From Avimicrobium caecorum (GTDB taxonomy: Bacteria; Bacillota; Clostridia; Oscillospirales; Ruminococcaceae): a stretch of 64,000 nucleotides of DNA. Under the pieces are notes generated by a model that was not told where the DNA came from, made no database searches, and saw only the letters and a program-made list of their open reading frames with translations. The DNA lies in contig CAJFNJ010000039.1 in assembly GCA_904394705.1 (NCBI GenBank), positions 51,520-115,519 of the forward strand, given 5' to 3'. This document shows positions 42,978 through 51,627 of the stretch, in pieces (positions within the stretch are counted from its first letter, which is position 1; each line of letters opens with the position of its first letter). The translations under genes were made by a program, and so were the position numbers.

Positions 42978-43053
42978 GTTGTACCACGGGGCGGAACAAA
43001 ATGCAAGGCTTTGCCGGAAACCGCTTTGCATTTCCTGGCGGATGTGATAGGAT
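42978..43053. promoter_or_regulatory. Divergent promoters with mirrored -35 elements
   Basis: Minus strand: TTGCAT (43001-43006), 17-base spacer, TACAAC (42978-42983), reading into the 147-aa gene. Plus strand: TTGCAT (43026-43031), 16-base spacer, TAGGAT (43048-43053), reading into the lipoprotein gene. The two identical -35 hexamers face away from each other 19 bases apart, so RNA polymerase could bind only one side at a time. Confidence 0.6.
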
Positions 43054-43106
43054 AAAATCAGAGAAGCGGCTGCCGCTGCGCAGCCGATCAAAAAGGAGGA
43101 GTTCCG

Positions 43107-43994
43107 ATGCGATCCAAATGGTTTGCCATGATGCTGGCGATTTCCCTGCTGCTCACCGGCTGCACCGGGGGCGGAGATCCTTCCTCAGCCGCAGATGACG
43201 GCGGGAGCAGTCAGGCCGCAGCCCGGACCGAAACCGAGTGGGGCAGCACCGATGCCGTGCTGCACACCTACGATGGGGAGGTACAGGCGGCGACCTTCTG
43301 CCTGACCGGAGACGGAGAGCGGTCTCCGGCACTGGAGGCCGGGGAGTTTGACACCGGCTTTCTGGAAGGGCTGGGCGTCCTGACGCCTCAGACCCCGCCG
43401 GAAACCGTGGACTGGACCCAGACAGGGGTGGAGCTCACCATCACCGATGACGGCGGGGACTATGTCTACCGGGTGCTGCTGGACGGCGGGCTCTGCACCG
43501 AGCAGAACGGACAGACTTACTGGCTGGGAACGGATCAGCCGGCGTTCTCGTTCCAGCGGGGAGTGTCCGGGTTTATTGCGGCGGCAGAGCCCCGGGTGGA
43601 GCGCACTGAGCTTGCCTGGCCCGAGGACGAGCCTGACGCCTGGGGCACAGAGCCTGCCGGGCCGCTTGCGGTGCCGGAGGGCAGTACCCTGAAGCTCTGT
43701 GTGTGGAACTGGGAGGATCAGCCCCTGTTCCTGACCCTGAAAGACGGGGAGCGGGCAGAAGAGCTGACAGCGGCGCTGGAAAGCGTCACCGAAACGGTGC
43801 CGTTTGAGCTGGTCACCGGCGGAACGATCTATTATATCGCCGTGGAAACACCCAAGGGGACTTTGTACTATATGTTCCGGGGGACGGACGAGCTCTTTGA
43901 CTACCAGAACCAGGTGATCTGGAAGGTGCCGGAGGGTGTATTTGACCAGTGCCTGGCGCTCTATGCGCAGGAGATGGCCTCCCAGCTGAACTGA
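43107..43994 (+). CDS. Putative lipoprotein, 295 aa
   Basis: Begins MRSKWFAMMLAISLLLTGC, a type II signal peptide with lipobox LLTGC (Cys 19), followed by a Gly/Ser/Ala/Asp-rich linker, so it is expected to be lipid-anchored outside the membrane. The mature part is acidic and rich in Glu, Thr and Trp with no recognised domain. AAGGAGG precedes the ATG by eight bases. No operon partner: a terminator follows. Confidence 0.85.
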   Translation: MRSKWFAMMLAISLLLTGCTGGGDPSSAADDGGSSQAAARTETEWGSTDAVLHTYDGEVQAATFCLTGDGERSPALEAGEFDTGFLEGLGVLTPQTPPETVDWTQTGVELTITDDGGDYVYRVLLDGGLCTEQNGQTYWLGTDQPAFSFQRGVSGFIAAAEPRVERTELAWPEDEPDAWGTEPAGPLAVPEGSTLKLCVWNWEDQPLFLTLKDGERAEELTAALESVTETVPFELVTGGTIYYIAVETPKGTLYYMFRGTDELFDYQNQVIWKVPEGVFDQCLALYAQEMASQLN

Positions 43995-44057
43995 ACCGGA
44001 ACGGGGACAGCGGCAAAACAGCTGACCTTTCCACCAACTGAATTCCCATTTGTGGAA

Positions 44058-44091
44058 AACTCTGTCTGTCGGAGGGCGGGCGGAGTTTTTT
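44058..44091 (+). terminator. Probable terminator after the lipoprotein gene
   Basis: AACTCTGTC / GGCGGAGTT (two G-T pairs) with a 12-base loop, then T6. Confidence 0.6.
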
Positions 44092-44129
44092 CTGTTCCGG
44101 GCGGAGGGCGGAAAAATCCCCGGGAATGG

Positions 44130-44158
44130 TGGAAAAACCAGCGGGTTTATGCTACAAT
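44130..44158 (+). promoter_or_regulatory. Promoter of the M50-scpAB-rluB unit
   Basis: TGGAAA (44130-44135), 17-base spacer, TACAAT (44153-44158), with an extended TGC before the -10. Confidence 0.7.
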
Positions 44159-44199
44159 ATATCCTGTGACAGTATCTGATTTTTTACGGGAGGAACCCC

Positions 44200-44868
44200 A
44201 TGGACAATACAATGATGATCAATCTCCTCAGCCGGGCGGCAGTGCTCCTGCTGCTCCTGCCGGTGCATGAGTACGCCCATGCCCGGGTGAGCTATGCCCT
44301 CGGGGACCCCACTGCCGCCAATGACGGACGGCTCGACCTCAATCCGCTGGTGCATCTCGATCCTGTGGGATCGCTGCTCATGCTGCTGGTGGGCATCGGC
44401 TGGGCCAAACCGGTACCGGTGGACCCCCGCTATTACAAGAATCCCCGTCGGGATATGGTCATCACCGCCATGGCTGGCCCCCTTGCCAACCTGATCATGG
44501 GCTTCCTGTTCCTGATCCTGGCACAGGTTTCACTGGGATTTTGGGTCCGGGGCTATTATAACGGCGCAAATGTGGACACACTTTATTATATGGTGCTGAT
44601 CCTGCAGACCATCGCCTCCATCAGCGTATCGCTGGCAGTCTTTAACCTCCTGCCGGTGCCGCCGCTGGATGGCAGCCGCCTGCTGGAATATCTGCTGCCC
44701 CGCCGCTGGCTGATGACCTATTACCGCTATGCCAGAGCCATCAATACCATTTTCCTGTTTGTGCTGCTCTTTACCGATGTGTTTACCAACATCATCTACT
44801 TTTTCACCGGGTATATCCTCGATGGCATGTATGCCATTACGGTCTTTATCCCGGAGCTGATCGTGTAG
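44200..44868 (+). CDS. Site-2 protease family (M50) intramembrane zinc protease
   Basis: A 222-aa membrane protein with the zinc motif HEYAH in LLPVHEYAHARVSYALGD (about 27-31), the DGRLDLNPLVHLDP block, and the third ligand region LLPVPPLDGSRLLEYL (about 150-165). It has about five membrane helices and no PDZ domain, as in the short M50B group near scpA in Firmicutes. Its substrate is unknown; relatives cut membrane-bound signalling proteins. It is 10 bases before scpA and first of the unit. Confidence 0.9.
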   Translation: MDNTMMINLLSRAAVLLLLLPVHEYAHARVSYALGDPTAANDGRLDLNPLVHLDPVGSLLMLLVGIGWAKPVPVDPRYYKNPRRDMVITAMAGPLANLIMGFLFLILAQVSLGFWVRGYYNGANVDTLYYMVLILQTIASISVSLAVFNLLPVPPLDGSRLLEYLLPRRWLMTYYRYARAINTIFLFVLLFTDVFTNIIYFFTGYILDGMYAITVFIPELIV

Positions 44869-44878
44869 GGGGCGCCAG

Positions 44879-45676
44879 ATGGAGAAACTTTCCTTCCGGG
44901 CCGGTGAGGTGGAAGGCCCTCTTGACCTGATCCTTACCCTGATTGCCCGGCACAAGCTCAATATCTACGACATCGAGATTTCCACCCTGGTGGAACAGTA
45001 TACCGCTGCTGTGCGTGAGATGGAGGAAGCAGACCTGGAAGTGGGCAGCGAATTCATCGAGATGGCAGCCAGGCTGGTCTATATCAAGACGGTGGAACTG
45101 CTTCCCAAGCATGAAAAGGACGAGGACCCCCGCCGGGAACTCACCGGACAGCTGCTGGAATACCAGGCCTGCCGTCAGGCGGCGGCACTCCTGGGTGCTC
45201 AAAGCCGGATGGGCAGTGTGTTTACCCGGCAGCCCATGCCGCTGGATGTGGACCTTACCTACCGGCTCAGTCACTCCCCGGCACTGCTCCTTGCGGCATA
45301 CCGCAGTGCCCTGGGCAAGGGCGAACGGCTCAAACCCCCGCCGGCAGAGGTGTTCCGTCCGCTGGTGGCAGCCCGGTTTGTATCGGTGGGCTCCCGCATT
45401 GTTTCCATCCTGCGCCGGCTCTATCATTCCAGCCGGGTGAGCTTTGCCGGGCTCTTTTCCCACAGCCGGGAACGCAGTGAGATGGTCGCCACCTTTCTGG
45501 CCCTGCTGGAACTGATGAAGTCCGGACGGGTGCGCCTGAATGACGATGGCGATGTGGAAGTGACCGATTACCGCAGTCTGACCGATGAGGAACTTGCAGA
45601 AGCGGACCGGCAGTTTGCCGCACCGCAGACAGAGCAGGAGGACGAAGATGAACGAGAAACAAATACCGCTCTTTGA
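44879..45676 (+). CDS. scpA: Segregation and condensation protein A
   Basis: Kleisin that bridges SMC heads in the bacterial condensin. The 265-aa protein opens with the ScpA hallmark FRAGEVEGPLDLILTLIARH and KLNIYDIEI, and has a C-terminal winged-helix (about 200-245, ATFLALLELMKSGRVRL). Its 3' end overlaps scpB by 29 bases, suggesting coupled translation of the complex partners. Confidence 0.95.
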   Translation: MEKLSFRAGEVEGPLDLILTLIARHKLNIYDIEISTLVEQYTAAVREMEEADLEVGSEFIEMAARLVYIKTVELLPKHEKDEDPRRELTGQLLEYQACRQAAALLGAQSRMGSVFTRQPMPLDVDLTYRLSHSPALLLAAYRSALGKGERLKPPPAEVFRPLVAARFVSVGSRIVSILRRLYHSSRVSFAGLFSHSRERSEMVATFLALLELMKSGRVRLNDDGDVEVTDYRSLTDEELAEADRQFAAPQTEQEDEDERETNTAL

Positions 45677-46244
45677 TGCCGGGGACCGGCGGATTCTGGC
45701 AGTGCTGTTTGCAGCCGGGGAACCGCTGGAACTGGAACGGCTTGCCGAAGGGCTGGGAGTGGACAAGGCTGCCATGCGCCAGACACTGGAACGGCTCCGG
45801 GGCAGGCTCCGGGAAGCCGGGCTCCCCTTTGAGCTGCTGGAGCTGGAGGAGAATGTCCAGCTTGCCACAGCGGAGGAATACGGCGACCTGATCCGCTCGG
45901 TGCTCAGCCAGAAGCGCAGCACTCCGCTGTCCCAGTCGGCGATGGAGGTGCTGGCGATCATCGCCTACAACCAGCCGGTGACCCGTGCCTTTGTGGAGCA
46001 GATCCGGGGCGTGGATTCCAGTTCAGCAGTGAATTCGCTGGTGGTGCGGGATCTGGTGGAGGAAGCCGGACGGTTGGAACTGCCCGGACGTCCCATCGCC
46101 TACCGGACCACTGCCAATTTCCTGCGGTGCTTCGGGCTGCAGAGCCTGGATGATCTTCCCGACATCACAGCGGCGGCCCAGGCACAGGAGCAGCTGGAGC
46201 AGCTCTCCCTGACCCCGGCAGACGGACAGGGGGAAGAGCCGTGA
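45648..46244 (+). CDS. scpB: Segregation and condensation protein B
   Basis: ScpA-binding winged-helix dimer of the SMC complex. The 198-aa product has the ScpB blocks VLFAAGEPLELERLAEGLG and TPLSQSAMEVLAIIAYNQP, then RGVDSSSAVNSLVVRDLVEE and the FLRCFGLQSLDDLP end. ATG 45648 is six bases after GGAGG, inside the end of scpA. Confidence 0.95.
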   Translation: MNEKQIPLFDAGDRRILAVLFAAGEPLELERLAEGLGVDKAAMRQTLERLRGRLREAGLPFELLELEENVQLATAEEYGDLIRSVLSQKRSTPLSQSAMEVLAIIAYNQPVTRAFVEQIRGVDSSSAVNSLVVRDLVEEAGRLELPGRPIAYRTTANFLRCFGLQSLDDLPDITAAAQAQEQLEQLSLTPADGQGEEP

Positions 46245-46885
46245 AATGGCTGCTGCTGATCCCGGTCCTGCTGGTTGTTCTGCTCTGGCTTCCGCTGAGC
46301 GTCCGGGTGCGCTATAATTCCCGCCTGACGGTCTGGGCCGGGGTGGGGCCACTGCTGGCCCGGGTCTATGAGACCACCGGGGAATCCCCGGAACCTCCCA
46401 AGCCGGAACCCGGACAGAAGCAGGACACACCAAAGGAGAAGAAGAAAAAGAAATCCCTGTTCCCGGAGAAGGTGAATGCCGGGCTGGTGCTGGATCTGGC
46501 GGCATCGCTTCCGGCGCCGCTGGCAAAACTGCTCCGGCGGGTGCATATCCATCATACTGCGGTGCGGATTCTCACAACGGGCAGTGATGCCGCAGAGGCA
46601 GCTGTCCGGGCGGGACATACCAGTGCCGCCGTATACAGCGTCTATCTGGCGCTGGGGCGGATCTTCACCGTGGATTATCCTGAGATCCTGATCCTGCCGG
46701 ATTTCTTCCGGGAGGAGGACAATATCTATGCCGAAAGCCGTGTTACTCTGCGGCCCGTGGCACTGCTGGCCTTTGGAGCCGGATTTATGATCCGGCTGGT
46801 GAAGCGCCGGCAGGAACGTGAACAGACCAATGACAGTTCCGCCCAGGCGGCAGGAGCTGATCCCAATGAAACTGAGGTGCAGTAA
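46241..46885 (+). CDS. DUF2953-family membrane-anchored protein
   Basis: A 214-aa protein starting at GTG 46241 (overlaps the scpB stop by four bases). One N-terminal helix (about 3-20, LLLIPVLLVVLLWLPLSV), then a beta-rich stretch, a Lys/Glu-rich linker (PKEKKKKKS), and a second hydrophobic region. Position between scpB and gerW and the overall pattern match DUF2953, a Firmicutes sporulation-associated family of unknown function that usually precedes ytfJ. Confidence 0.8.
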   Translation: MKWLLLIPVLLVVLLWLPLSVRVRYNSRLTVWAGVGPLLARVYETTGESPEPPKPEPGQKQDTPKEKKKKKSLFPEKVNAGLVLDLAASLPAPLAKLLRRVHIHHTAVRILTTGSDAAEAAVRAGHTSAAVYSVYLALGRIFTVDYPEILILPDFFREEDNIYAESRVTLRPVALLAFGAGFMIRLVKRRQEREQTNDSSAQAAGADPNETEVQ

Positions 46886-46888
46886 ATT

Positions 46889-47296
46889 ATGGACAGCAAA
46901 GTAAAAGGACTGATGGGCGACAGCTTTGAAAACCTGCGGACGCTCATTGATGTAAACACCATTATCGGCGATCCCATCACCACCCCCGACGGCACCACCA
47001 TTATTCCGGTGTCCAAGGTCACCTTCGGCTACGGAATGGGCGGCAGTGACCTGCCCACCAACAAGCGGGAGGCCTTCGGCGGCGCCACCGCCGGCGGCGT
47101 GACCATCCAGCCCATCGCCTTCCTGATTGTTAAGGACGGCAATGTGCAGCTGGTACAGCTGGCAGGGGAAAACAACACCGCGGAACGTGCCATGAACCTG
47201 GTGCCCGATGTGGTGGACAAGATCTCGGGGCTGTTCTCCAAGAATACCTCGGAACCCCATCACAAGCCGGAACCCACCGCTGCGCCCCAGGAATAA
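46889..47296 (+). CDS. gerW: GerW/YtfJ sporulation protein
   Basis: A 135-aa protein with the family's conserved block: LMGDSFENLRTLIDVNTIIG, PVSKVTFGYGMGG, GGATAGGVTIQPIAFLIV. GerW is needed for normal spore germination in Bacillus and is common in endospore formers. It starts three bases after the DUF2953 gene. With spoIIE it supports the view that the host can sporulate. Confidence 0.93.
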   Translation: MDSKVKGLMGDSFENLRTLIDVNTIIGDPITTPDGTTIIPVSKVTFGYGMGGSDLPTNKREAFGGATAGGVTIQPIAFLIVKDGNVQLVQLAGENNTAERAMNLVPDVVDKISGLFSKNTSEPHHKPEPTAAPQE

Positions 47297-47360
47297 GCTG
47301 GGATAAGCAGGGATAAAATCATCCGCCCCGCCATAAAAATGGTGGAGAGGCGGTGATTTT

Positions 47361-48512
47361 GTGCAGAAAAAGTTTCTTTGTGCCGCAGCGGCGGCAGTGG
47401 GGCTTCTGTGGGGGAGCCTGGGGTTTTCCTATGGGGAAATGACCGTAGCGGTCATGGCCGGGGATCTGGAAGTGAATGCCGAAGCGGCAGTGGTCATGGA
47501 CGCGGACAGCGGACGGCTGCTCTACGCCCAGAACCCGGATAAACGGCTTGCCAATGCCAGTACCACCAAGATCATGACAGCGCTGCTCACTCTGGAGCAG
47601 CCCGATCAGGACCGGTACTTTACAGTGGATTCCGATGCCATCCAGGTGGAGGGCACTACCATGGGCCTGCAGCCCGGGGACAGCGTGACCCTCCATCAGC
47701 TGGCGGCGGGCATGCTGCTGCCCTCGGGCAACGACGCAGCCAACGCGGCGGCGGTGGAGATTGCCGGGAGTGAGGAGGCCTTTGTCCGGCTGATGAATCA
47801 GCGGGCGGCAGAGCTAGAGCTCCAGAATACCCAGTACCGCAATCCCAGCGGACTGGATGCCGAGGGACATTACTCCTCTGCCCGGGATCTGGCGACTCTG
47901 GCGGCCCATGCCCTGGAAAACGAGGACTTTGCGGACATTGTATCCAAGCAGGAGATCCGCATGGCCTTTGGCAATCCCCCTTACAACCGCAGCCTCTATA
48001 CCACCAACAAGCTGCTGGAACGCTATCCCTATGCCATCGGGGTCAAGACCGGCTATACTGACGACGCCGGGCTCTGTCTGGTGACAGCGGCGGAAAAGGA
48101 CGGCACCCGGCTGATCATCGTCACCCTCAATGGCAAGGACGATGTGAATACCCACATGCGGCTGTATGAGCATTTCTTCCCGCTGCTGGCCCGGGTGGAT
48201 CTCTCGGGCTTTACCGAGGGGCTCAGCGTACCGGTGACCGGCGGTACCCGGGACAGTGTGGCGGCAGTCCCCGCAGCCGAGCCGGAAGCGGCCCTGCTGG
48301 AACGGGAATATGACGAGCTCACCCGGGAGGTGGAACTGCCCCAGTTTGTCTATGCGCCGGTGGAGGCCGGTCAGGTGCTGGGGGAGATCCGTCTGCTGAG
48401 CGGCGACAAGGTGGTATGGCAGTCTGCTCTGGTGGCGGACAGCGATGTGCCTGCCCTCACCCGGGAACGCCAGGGAATACTGGAATTTATCGGCTCGCTG
48501 CTGGGTCAGTGA
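47361..48512 (+). CDS. D-alanyl-D-alanine carboxypeptidase DacF-like (S11), third paralogue
   Basis: A 383-aa S11 enzyme starting at GTG 47361 after GGAGAGGCGG. Signal peptide (about 1-33), STTK in NASTTKIMTALLT (about 66-69), SGN in LLPSGNDAANAAAVE, KTG in GVKTGYTDDAG, and a C-terminal beta domain ending in an amphipathic tail. The position after gerW in a scpAB unit resembles the dacF neighbourhood of other Clostridia, which points to a role in spore cortex peptidoglycan (inference). Confidence 0.92.
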   Translation: MQKKFLCAAAAAVGLLWGSLGFSYGEMTVAVMAGDLEVNAEAAVVMDADSGRLLYAQNPDKRLANASTTKIMTALLTLEQPDQDRYFTVDSDAIQVEGTTMGLQPGDSVTLHQLAAGMLLPSGNDAANAAAVEIAGSEEAFVRLMNQRAAELELQNTQYRNPSGLDAEGHYSSARDLATLAAHALENEDFADIVSKQEIRMAFGNPPYNRSLYTTNKLLERYPYAIGVKTGYTDDAGLCLVTAAEKDGTRLIIVTLNGKDDVNTHMRLYEHFFPLLARVDLSGFTEGLSVPVTGGTRDSVAAVPAAEPEAALLEREYDELTREVELPQFVYAPVEAGQVLGEIRLLSGDKVVWQSALVADSDVPALTRERQGILEFIGSLLGQ

Positions 48513-48548
48513 CGCCGTGAGAAGATAAAAAGAGTCAGGAGAATGAAC

Positions 48549-49403
48549 ATGGAAAATAAAGCACGCATCCAGAAGGTGCTGTCCGATCAGGGAATCCTTT
48601 CCCGCCGGCGCACCGAGGAACTCATCAAGGAGGGACGGATCACCGTCAACGGACGCCCGGCCCAGCCCGGCCATCCCATCGACATCCGCCGGGATATTGT
48701 TGCCATCGACGGCGAACGGGTCTGGTTCCAGAAAAAGAAGAAAAACTACTATGTAATGCTCCACAAGCCCCGTGGATATGTCACCACCATGAGCGATGAA
48801 AAGGGCCGCCGCAGTGTGGCTGACCTGGTGGCGGATTTCCCGGTGCGGCTCTATCCGGTGGGACGGCTGGACAAGGACAGTGAGGGCCTCCTGCTGATGA
48901 CCAATGACGGCGACTTTGCCAACACCCTGATGCACCCCGCCAACCACATCGGCAAGACCTATCGGGTCACAGTGCGTCCGGGCATCAGCGAGGATCAGCT
49001 GGTGAAGCTCTCCTCCGGTGTGCTGCTGGATGACGGCTACACCACCCAGCCTGCCCAGGTGCATGTGCTGGATCAGCAGCCCGGTCGTGTGGTGCTGCAG
49101 ATGACCATCACCGAGGGCAAGAACCGGCAGATCCGCCGGATGTGCGAGGCAGTGGGACTGGAAGTGGCCCGTCTGAAGCGCACCTACATCGGCCCGGTGA
49201 AGCTGGGCATGCTCCAGCCGGGCGAGTACCGGGAGCTGACCCCTGCGGAACTGAGTGCCATCCGGGGCTACATGAACAAGGCAGTGAACCGCCGGCAGAA
49301 TGCCGAAGGGGAAAAGGCTGCGGCAGAGCGGGGCAGCCGTCCGGCAAAGAAAGCTCCGGTGAAGCCCGCCGGCAAGGGCCGTACCCCGCTGGGGCGGAGG
49401 TAA
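48549..49403 (+). CDS. rluB: rRNA pseudouridine synthase, RluB/RsuA family
   Basis: A 284-aa enzyme with an N-terminal S4 RNA-binding domain (RIQKVLSDQGILSRRRTEEL) and the catalytic VGRLDKDSEGLLLMTNDGDF (Asp about 111), followed by EGKNRQIRRM. This fits RluB-type 23S rRNA U2605 synthases, usual after scpB in Firmicutes. Beyond the core it has a Lys/Ala/Pro-rich tail (about 250-284). ATG 48549 is eight bases after AGGAG; the ATG at 48543 is too close. Confidence 0.92.
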   Translation: MENKARIQKVLSDQGILSRRRTEELIKEGRITVNGRPAQPGHPIDIRRDIVAIDGERVWFQKKKKNYYVMLHKPRGYVTTMSDEKGRRSVADLVADFPVRLYPVGRLDKDSEGLLLMTNDGDFANTLMHPANHIGKTYRVTVRPGISEDQLVKLSSGVLLDDGYTTQPAQVHVLDQQPGRVVLQMTITEGKNRQIRRMCEAVGLEVARLKRTYIGPVKLGMLQPGEYRELTPAELSAIRGYMNKAVNRRQNAEGEKAAAERGSRPAKKAPVKPAGKGRTPLGRR

Positions 49404-49407
49404 GGCC

Positions 49408-49752
49408 ATGCTGAAGATCGAACTGGAGCAGTCCGGGAACACCCTGCTCTGCCGGGCGACCCAGCGGGGCGAGGAGCTGGGCCGGGCCGAGGCGGAGATC
49501 CGGGAGGATACTGTCTGGTACCGGAGCGGCTGGCTGGAGGATCCCGAGGACTACGGCCTGCTGGATGGTCTGGTGCGGGCAGCTTTTGATGCGGCCCGTT
49601 CTGCGGGTGTGAAGGAGTATTTCGTCTCCGGCGAGGCTGCCGGGGAGTATCGCCGGGCCTTTGAGGTGTACGATTACGCGCTGGATCAGGCCGAGGAACT
49701 GGAACGGTTCTTCGGACGGCACAGCTGCAAGGGTCAGAGCAGCGGTTTTTAG
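49408..49752 (+). CDS. Hypothetical protein, 114 aa
   Basis: A small acidic cytosolic protein starting MLKIELEQSGNTLLCRATQR five bases after rluB ends, so last gene of the scpAB unit. A beta-rich N-terminal half (RGEELGRAEAEIREDTVWY) is followed by a helix with AAFDAARSAGVKEYFVSGEA. The shape is like the C-terminal part of a GNAT acetyltransferase but the acetyl-CoA motif is missing, so I give no function. Confidence 0.7.
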   Translation: MLKIELEQSGNTLLCRATQRGEELGRAEAEIREDTVWYRSGWLEDPEDYGLLDGLVRAAFDAARSAGVKEYFVSGEAAGEYRRAFEVYDYALDQAEELERFFGRHSCKGQSSGF

Positions 49753-49773
49753 CGGAATTTCCGGCTTTGTGAA

Positions 49774-49802
49774 TTGACAAAGCCATTGCCAGACGCTATT
49801 AT
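49774..49802 (+). promoter_or_regulatory. Sigma-A promoter of yicC-remA-gmk-rpoZ
   Basis: TTGACA (49774-49779), 17-base spacer, TATTAT (49797-49802); a TATAAT overlaps at 49800-49805 with a 20-base spacer. Confidence 0.75.
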
Positions 49803-49868
49803 AATAGGATAGGACTGAGAAAACACAGACGGCAGACCTGCATCTGCCGGCAGGACAGAGGTGCTGCA

Positions 49869-50747
49869 ATGATACAGAGTATGACAGGATTCGGGCGCTG
49901 TCAGAAAACGCTGGGCAGCCGGGACATTACCGTAGAAATCAAAGCGGTGAACCACCGGTACCTGGAATTTTCTTCCCGGCTTCCCCGGAGCCTTGGATTT
50001 ATCGAGGACAAGCTCAAGGCACAGGTACAGTCCCGGATCGCCCGGGGCAAGGTGGAGGTTTCGGTCACTGTGGCGGAGCAGAAGGGCTCTGCTTCCCGGG
50101 TTACCCTCAATGAGGGACTGGCGCTCTCCTACCTGGAAGAGCTGCGGATCTTCGCCCGGAAAAACGGTCTCACCGATGATCTGACCCTGTCGGATTTCTG
50201 CCGGCTTCCGGATCTGTTCACCACCCGTATGGCGGAAGTGGACGAGGATGCCCTGTGGCGGGATATTTCGGAAACAGCCGACGGCGCCCTGGACAGCTTT
50301 ATTGCCATGCGCCGGCGGGAGGGCGAAAAGCTCTCGGCAGACCTGGCAGCCAAGCTCTATAATATCCTCACTCTGGTGGAAGCAGTGGAGCGCCGCAGTC
50401 CTGAAACGGTGGAAGCCTACCGGCAGCGCCTTTACAAGAAGCTCGGCGAACTGCTGGCGGACCGTCAGATTGACGACAGCCGGGTGCTCACCGAAGCAGC
50501 CCTGTTTGCGGACAAGGTGGCAGTGGACGAGGAAACAGTCCGGCTGCGCAGCCATATCGATCAGTTCCGGCATATCCTCACCCTGGAGGAACCGGTGGGC
50601 CGCAAGCTCGATTTCCTGGTGCAGGAGATGAACCGGGAAGCCAATACCATCGGCTCCAAAGCGCAGGATGCTGAGATGGCCCGCATTGTGGTGGAACTCA
50701 AGAGCGAGATCGAAAAGGTGCGCGAACAGATCCAGAATATTGAATAG
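49869..50747 (+). CDS. yicC: YicC-family endoribonuclease
   Basis: A 292-aa protein of the YicC family, metal-dependent endoribonucleases. It opens MIQSMTGFGRC, the family signature, then VEIKAVNHRYLEFSSRLPR, and ends with EMNREANTIGSKAQDAEMA, the conserved C-terminal (DUF1732) block with putative metal-binding residues. It leads the operon that continues with remA, gmk and rpoZ, the standard Firmicutes order. Confidence 0.93.
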   Translation: MIQSMTGFGRCQKTLGSRDITVEIKAVNHRYLEFSSRLPRSLGFIEDKLKAQVQSRIARGKVEVSVTVAEQKGSASRVTLNEGLALSYLEELRIFARKNGLTDDLTLSDFCRLPDLFTTRMAEVDEDALWRDISETADGALDSFIAMRRREGEKLSADLAAKLYNILTLVEAVERRSPETVEAYRQRLYKKLGELLADRQIDDSRVLTEAALFADKVAVDEETVRLRSHIDQFRHILTLEEPVGRKLDFLVQEMNREANTIGSKAQDAEMARIVVELKSEIEKVREQIQNIE

Positions 50748-50762
50748 GCGGTGTATCCCGGA

Positions 50763-51020
50763 ATGAAGCTCATCAACATAGGATTTGGAAATATGGTGTC
50801 TGCCAGCCGTCTGGTAGCCATTGTCAGCCCGGAATCAGCGCCGATCAAGCGCATTATCCAGGATGCCCGGGAACGCGGCACCCTGATCGACGCTACATAC
50901 GGGCGTCGGACCCGTGCGGTGATCATCACCGATTCCGACCATGTCATCCTCTCGGCAGTCCAGCCTGAGACGGTGGCAAACCGACTGGACGACGAAGACG
51001 AGGATGTGGACGATGAATAA
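50763..51020 (+). CDS. remA: Extracellular matrix regulator RemA (DUF370)
   Basis: An 85-aa DNA-binding protein with the RemA sequence MKLINIGFGNMVSASRLVAI and DATYGRRTRAVIITDSDHVI. In Bacillus RemA forms ring-like assemblies and activates biofilm operons. I choose ATG 50763, with GGCGGTG upstream; a GTG at 50751 would add MYPG. It lies between yicC and gmk and overlaps gmk by eight bases. An acidic tail (DDEDEDVDDE) ends it. Confidence 0.93.
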   Translation: MKLINIGFGNMVSASRLVAIVSPESAPIKRIIQDARERGTLIDATYGRRTRAVIITDSDHVILSAVQPETVANRLDDEDEDVDDE

Positions 51021-51627
51021 TACAAGAGGCCTTCTGGTCGTGGTGTCCGGGCCGTCCGGCGTGGGCAAAGGCACGATCATGCGTCCCTTTATGGAGCGCA
51101 ATCAAAATGTAAAATATTCCGTTTCTGCTACAACCCGGGCTCCCCGGGAAGGAGAGATTGACGGAGTGAATTATCACTTTGTCACCAAGGAACAGTTCGA
51201 GAACCTCATTGAAAATGATGAGATGCTGGAATATGCCCGTTACAGCGGCAATTATTATGGTACTCCCCGGTTTGCGGTGGAAAAGAACCTGGCTGCGGGA
51301 CTGGATGTGGTTCTGGAGATCGAGGTCAAGGGCGCCCAGCAGGTACGCCGGCGCTGTCCCGAGGCCATTTCGGTATTCATTATGCCGCCGTCCTTCCAGG
51401 AGCTTTCCAACCGTCTGCACGGTCGGAACACCGAGAGCGAGGAGAAGATCATGGAGCGGCTGGATATTGCCCGCAGCGAAATGCAGCTGGCCTATGACTA
51501 TGATTTTATTCTGGTAAACGATGATGTGGACGAGGCGGTACGCCAGCTGGAAGTGATTCTGGAAGCCGCCAAGGCCATGCCCAAATATATGAAAGACTTT
51601 ATTGATGAGGTGAATAACAATGCTTAG
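51013..51627 (+). CDS. gmk: Guanylate kinase
   Basis: Converts GMP and ATP to GDP and ADP. The 204-aa product has the Walker A LLVVVSGPSGVGKGTIM (about 6-22), the GMP-binding YSVSATTRAPREGEIDGVNY and the RxxxE block SEEKIMERLDIARSE. ATG 51013 sits inside the end of remA, and its stop overlaps rpoZ by eight bases. Confidence 0.97.
   Translation: MNNTRGLLVVVSGPSGVGKGTIMRPFMERNQNVKYSVSATTRAPREGEIDGVNYHFVTKEQFENLIENDEMLEYARYSGNYYGTPRFAVEKNLAAGLDVVLEIEVKGAQQVRRRCPEAISVFIMPPSFQELSNRLHGRNTESEEKIMERLDIARSEMQLAYDYDFILVNDDVDEAVRQLEVILEAAKAMPKYMKDFIDEVNNNA

Noticed and set aside
42440..43006. 188-aa frame overlapping the 147-aa gene on the minus strand
   Set aside because: It is a frame-shifted shadow rich in Arg, Pro and Cys, extends into the rpmB leader, and has no good start site.
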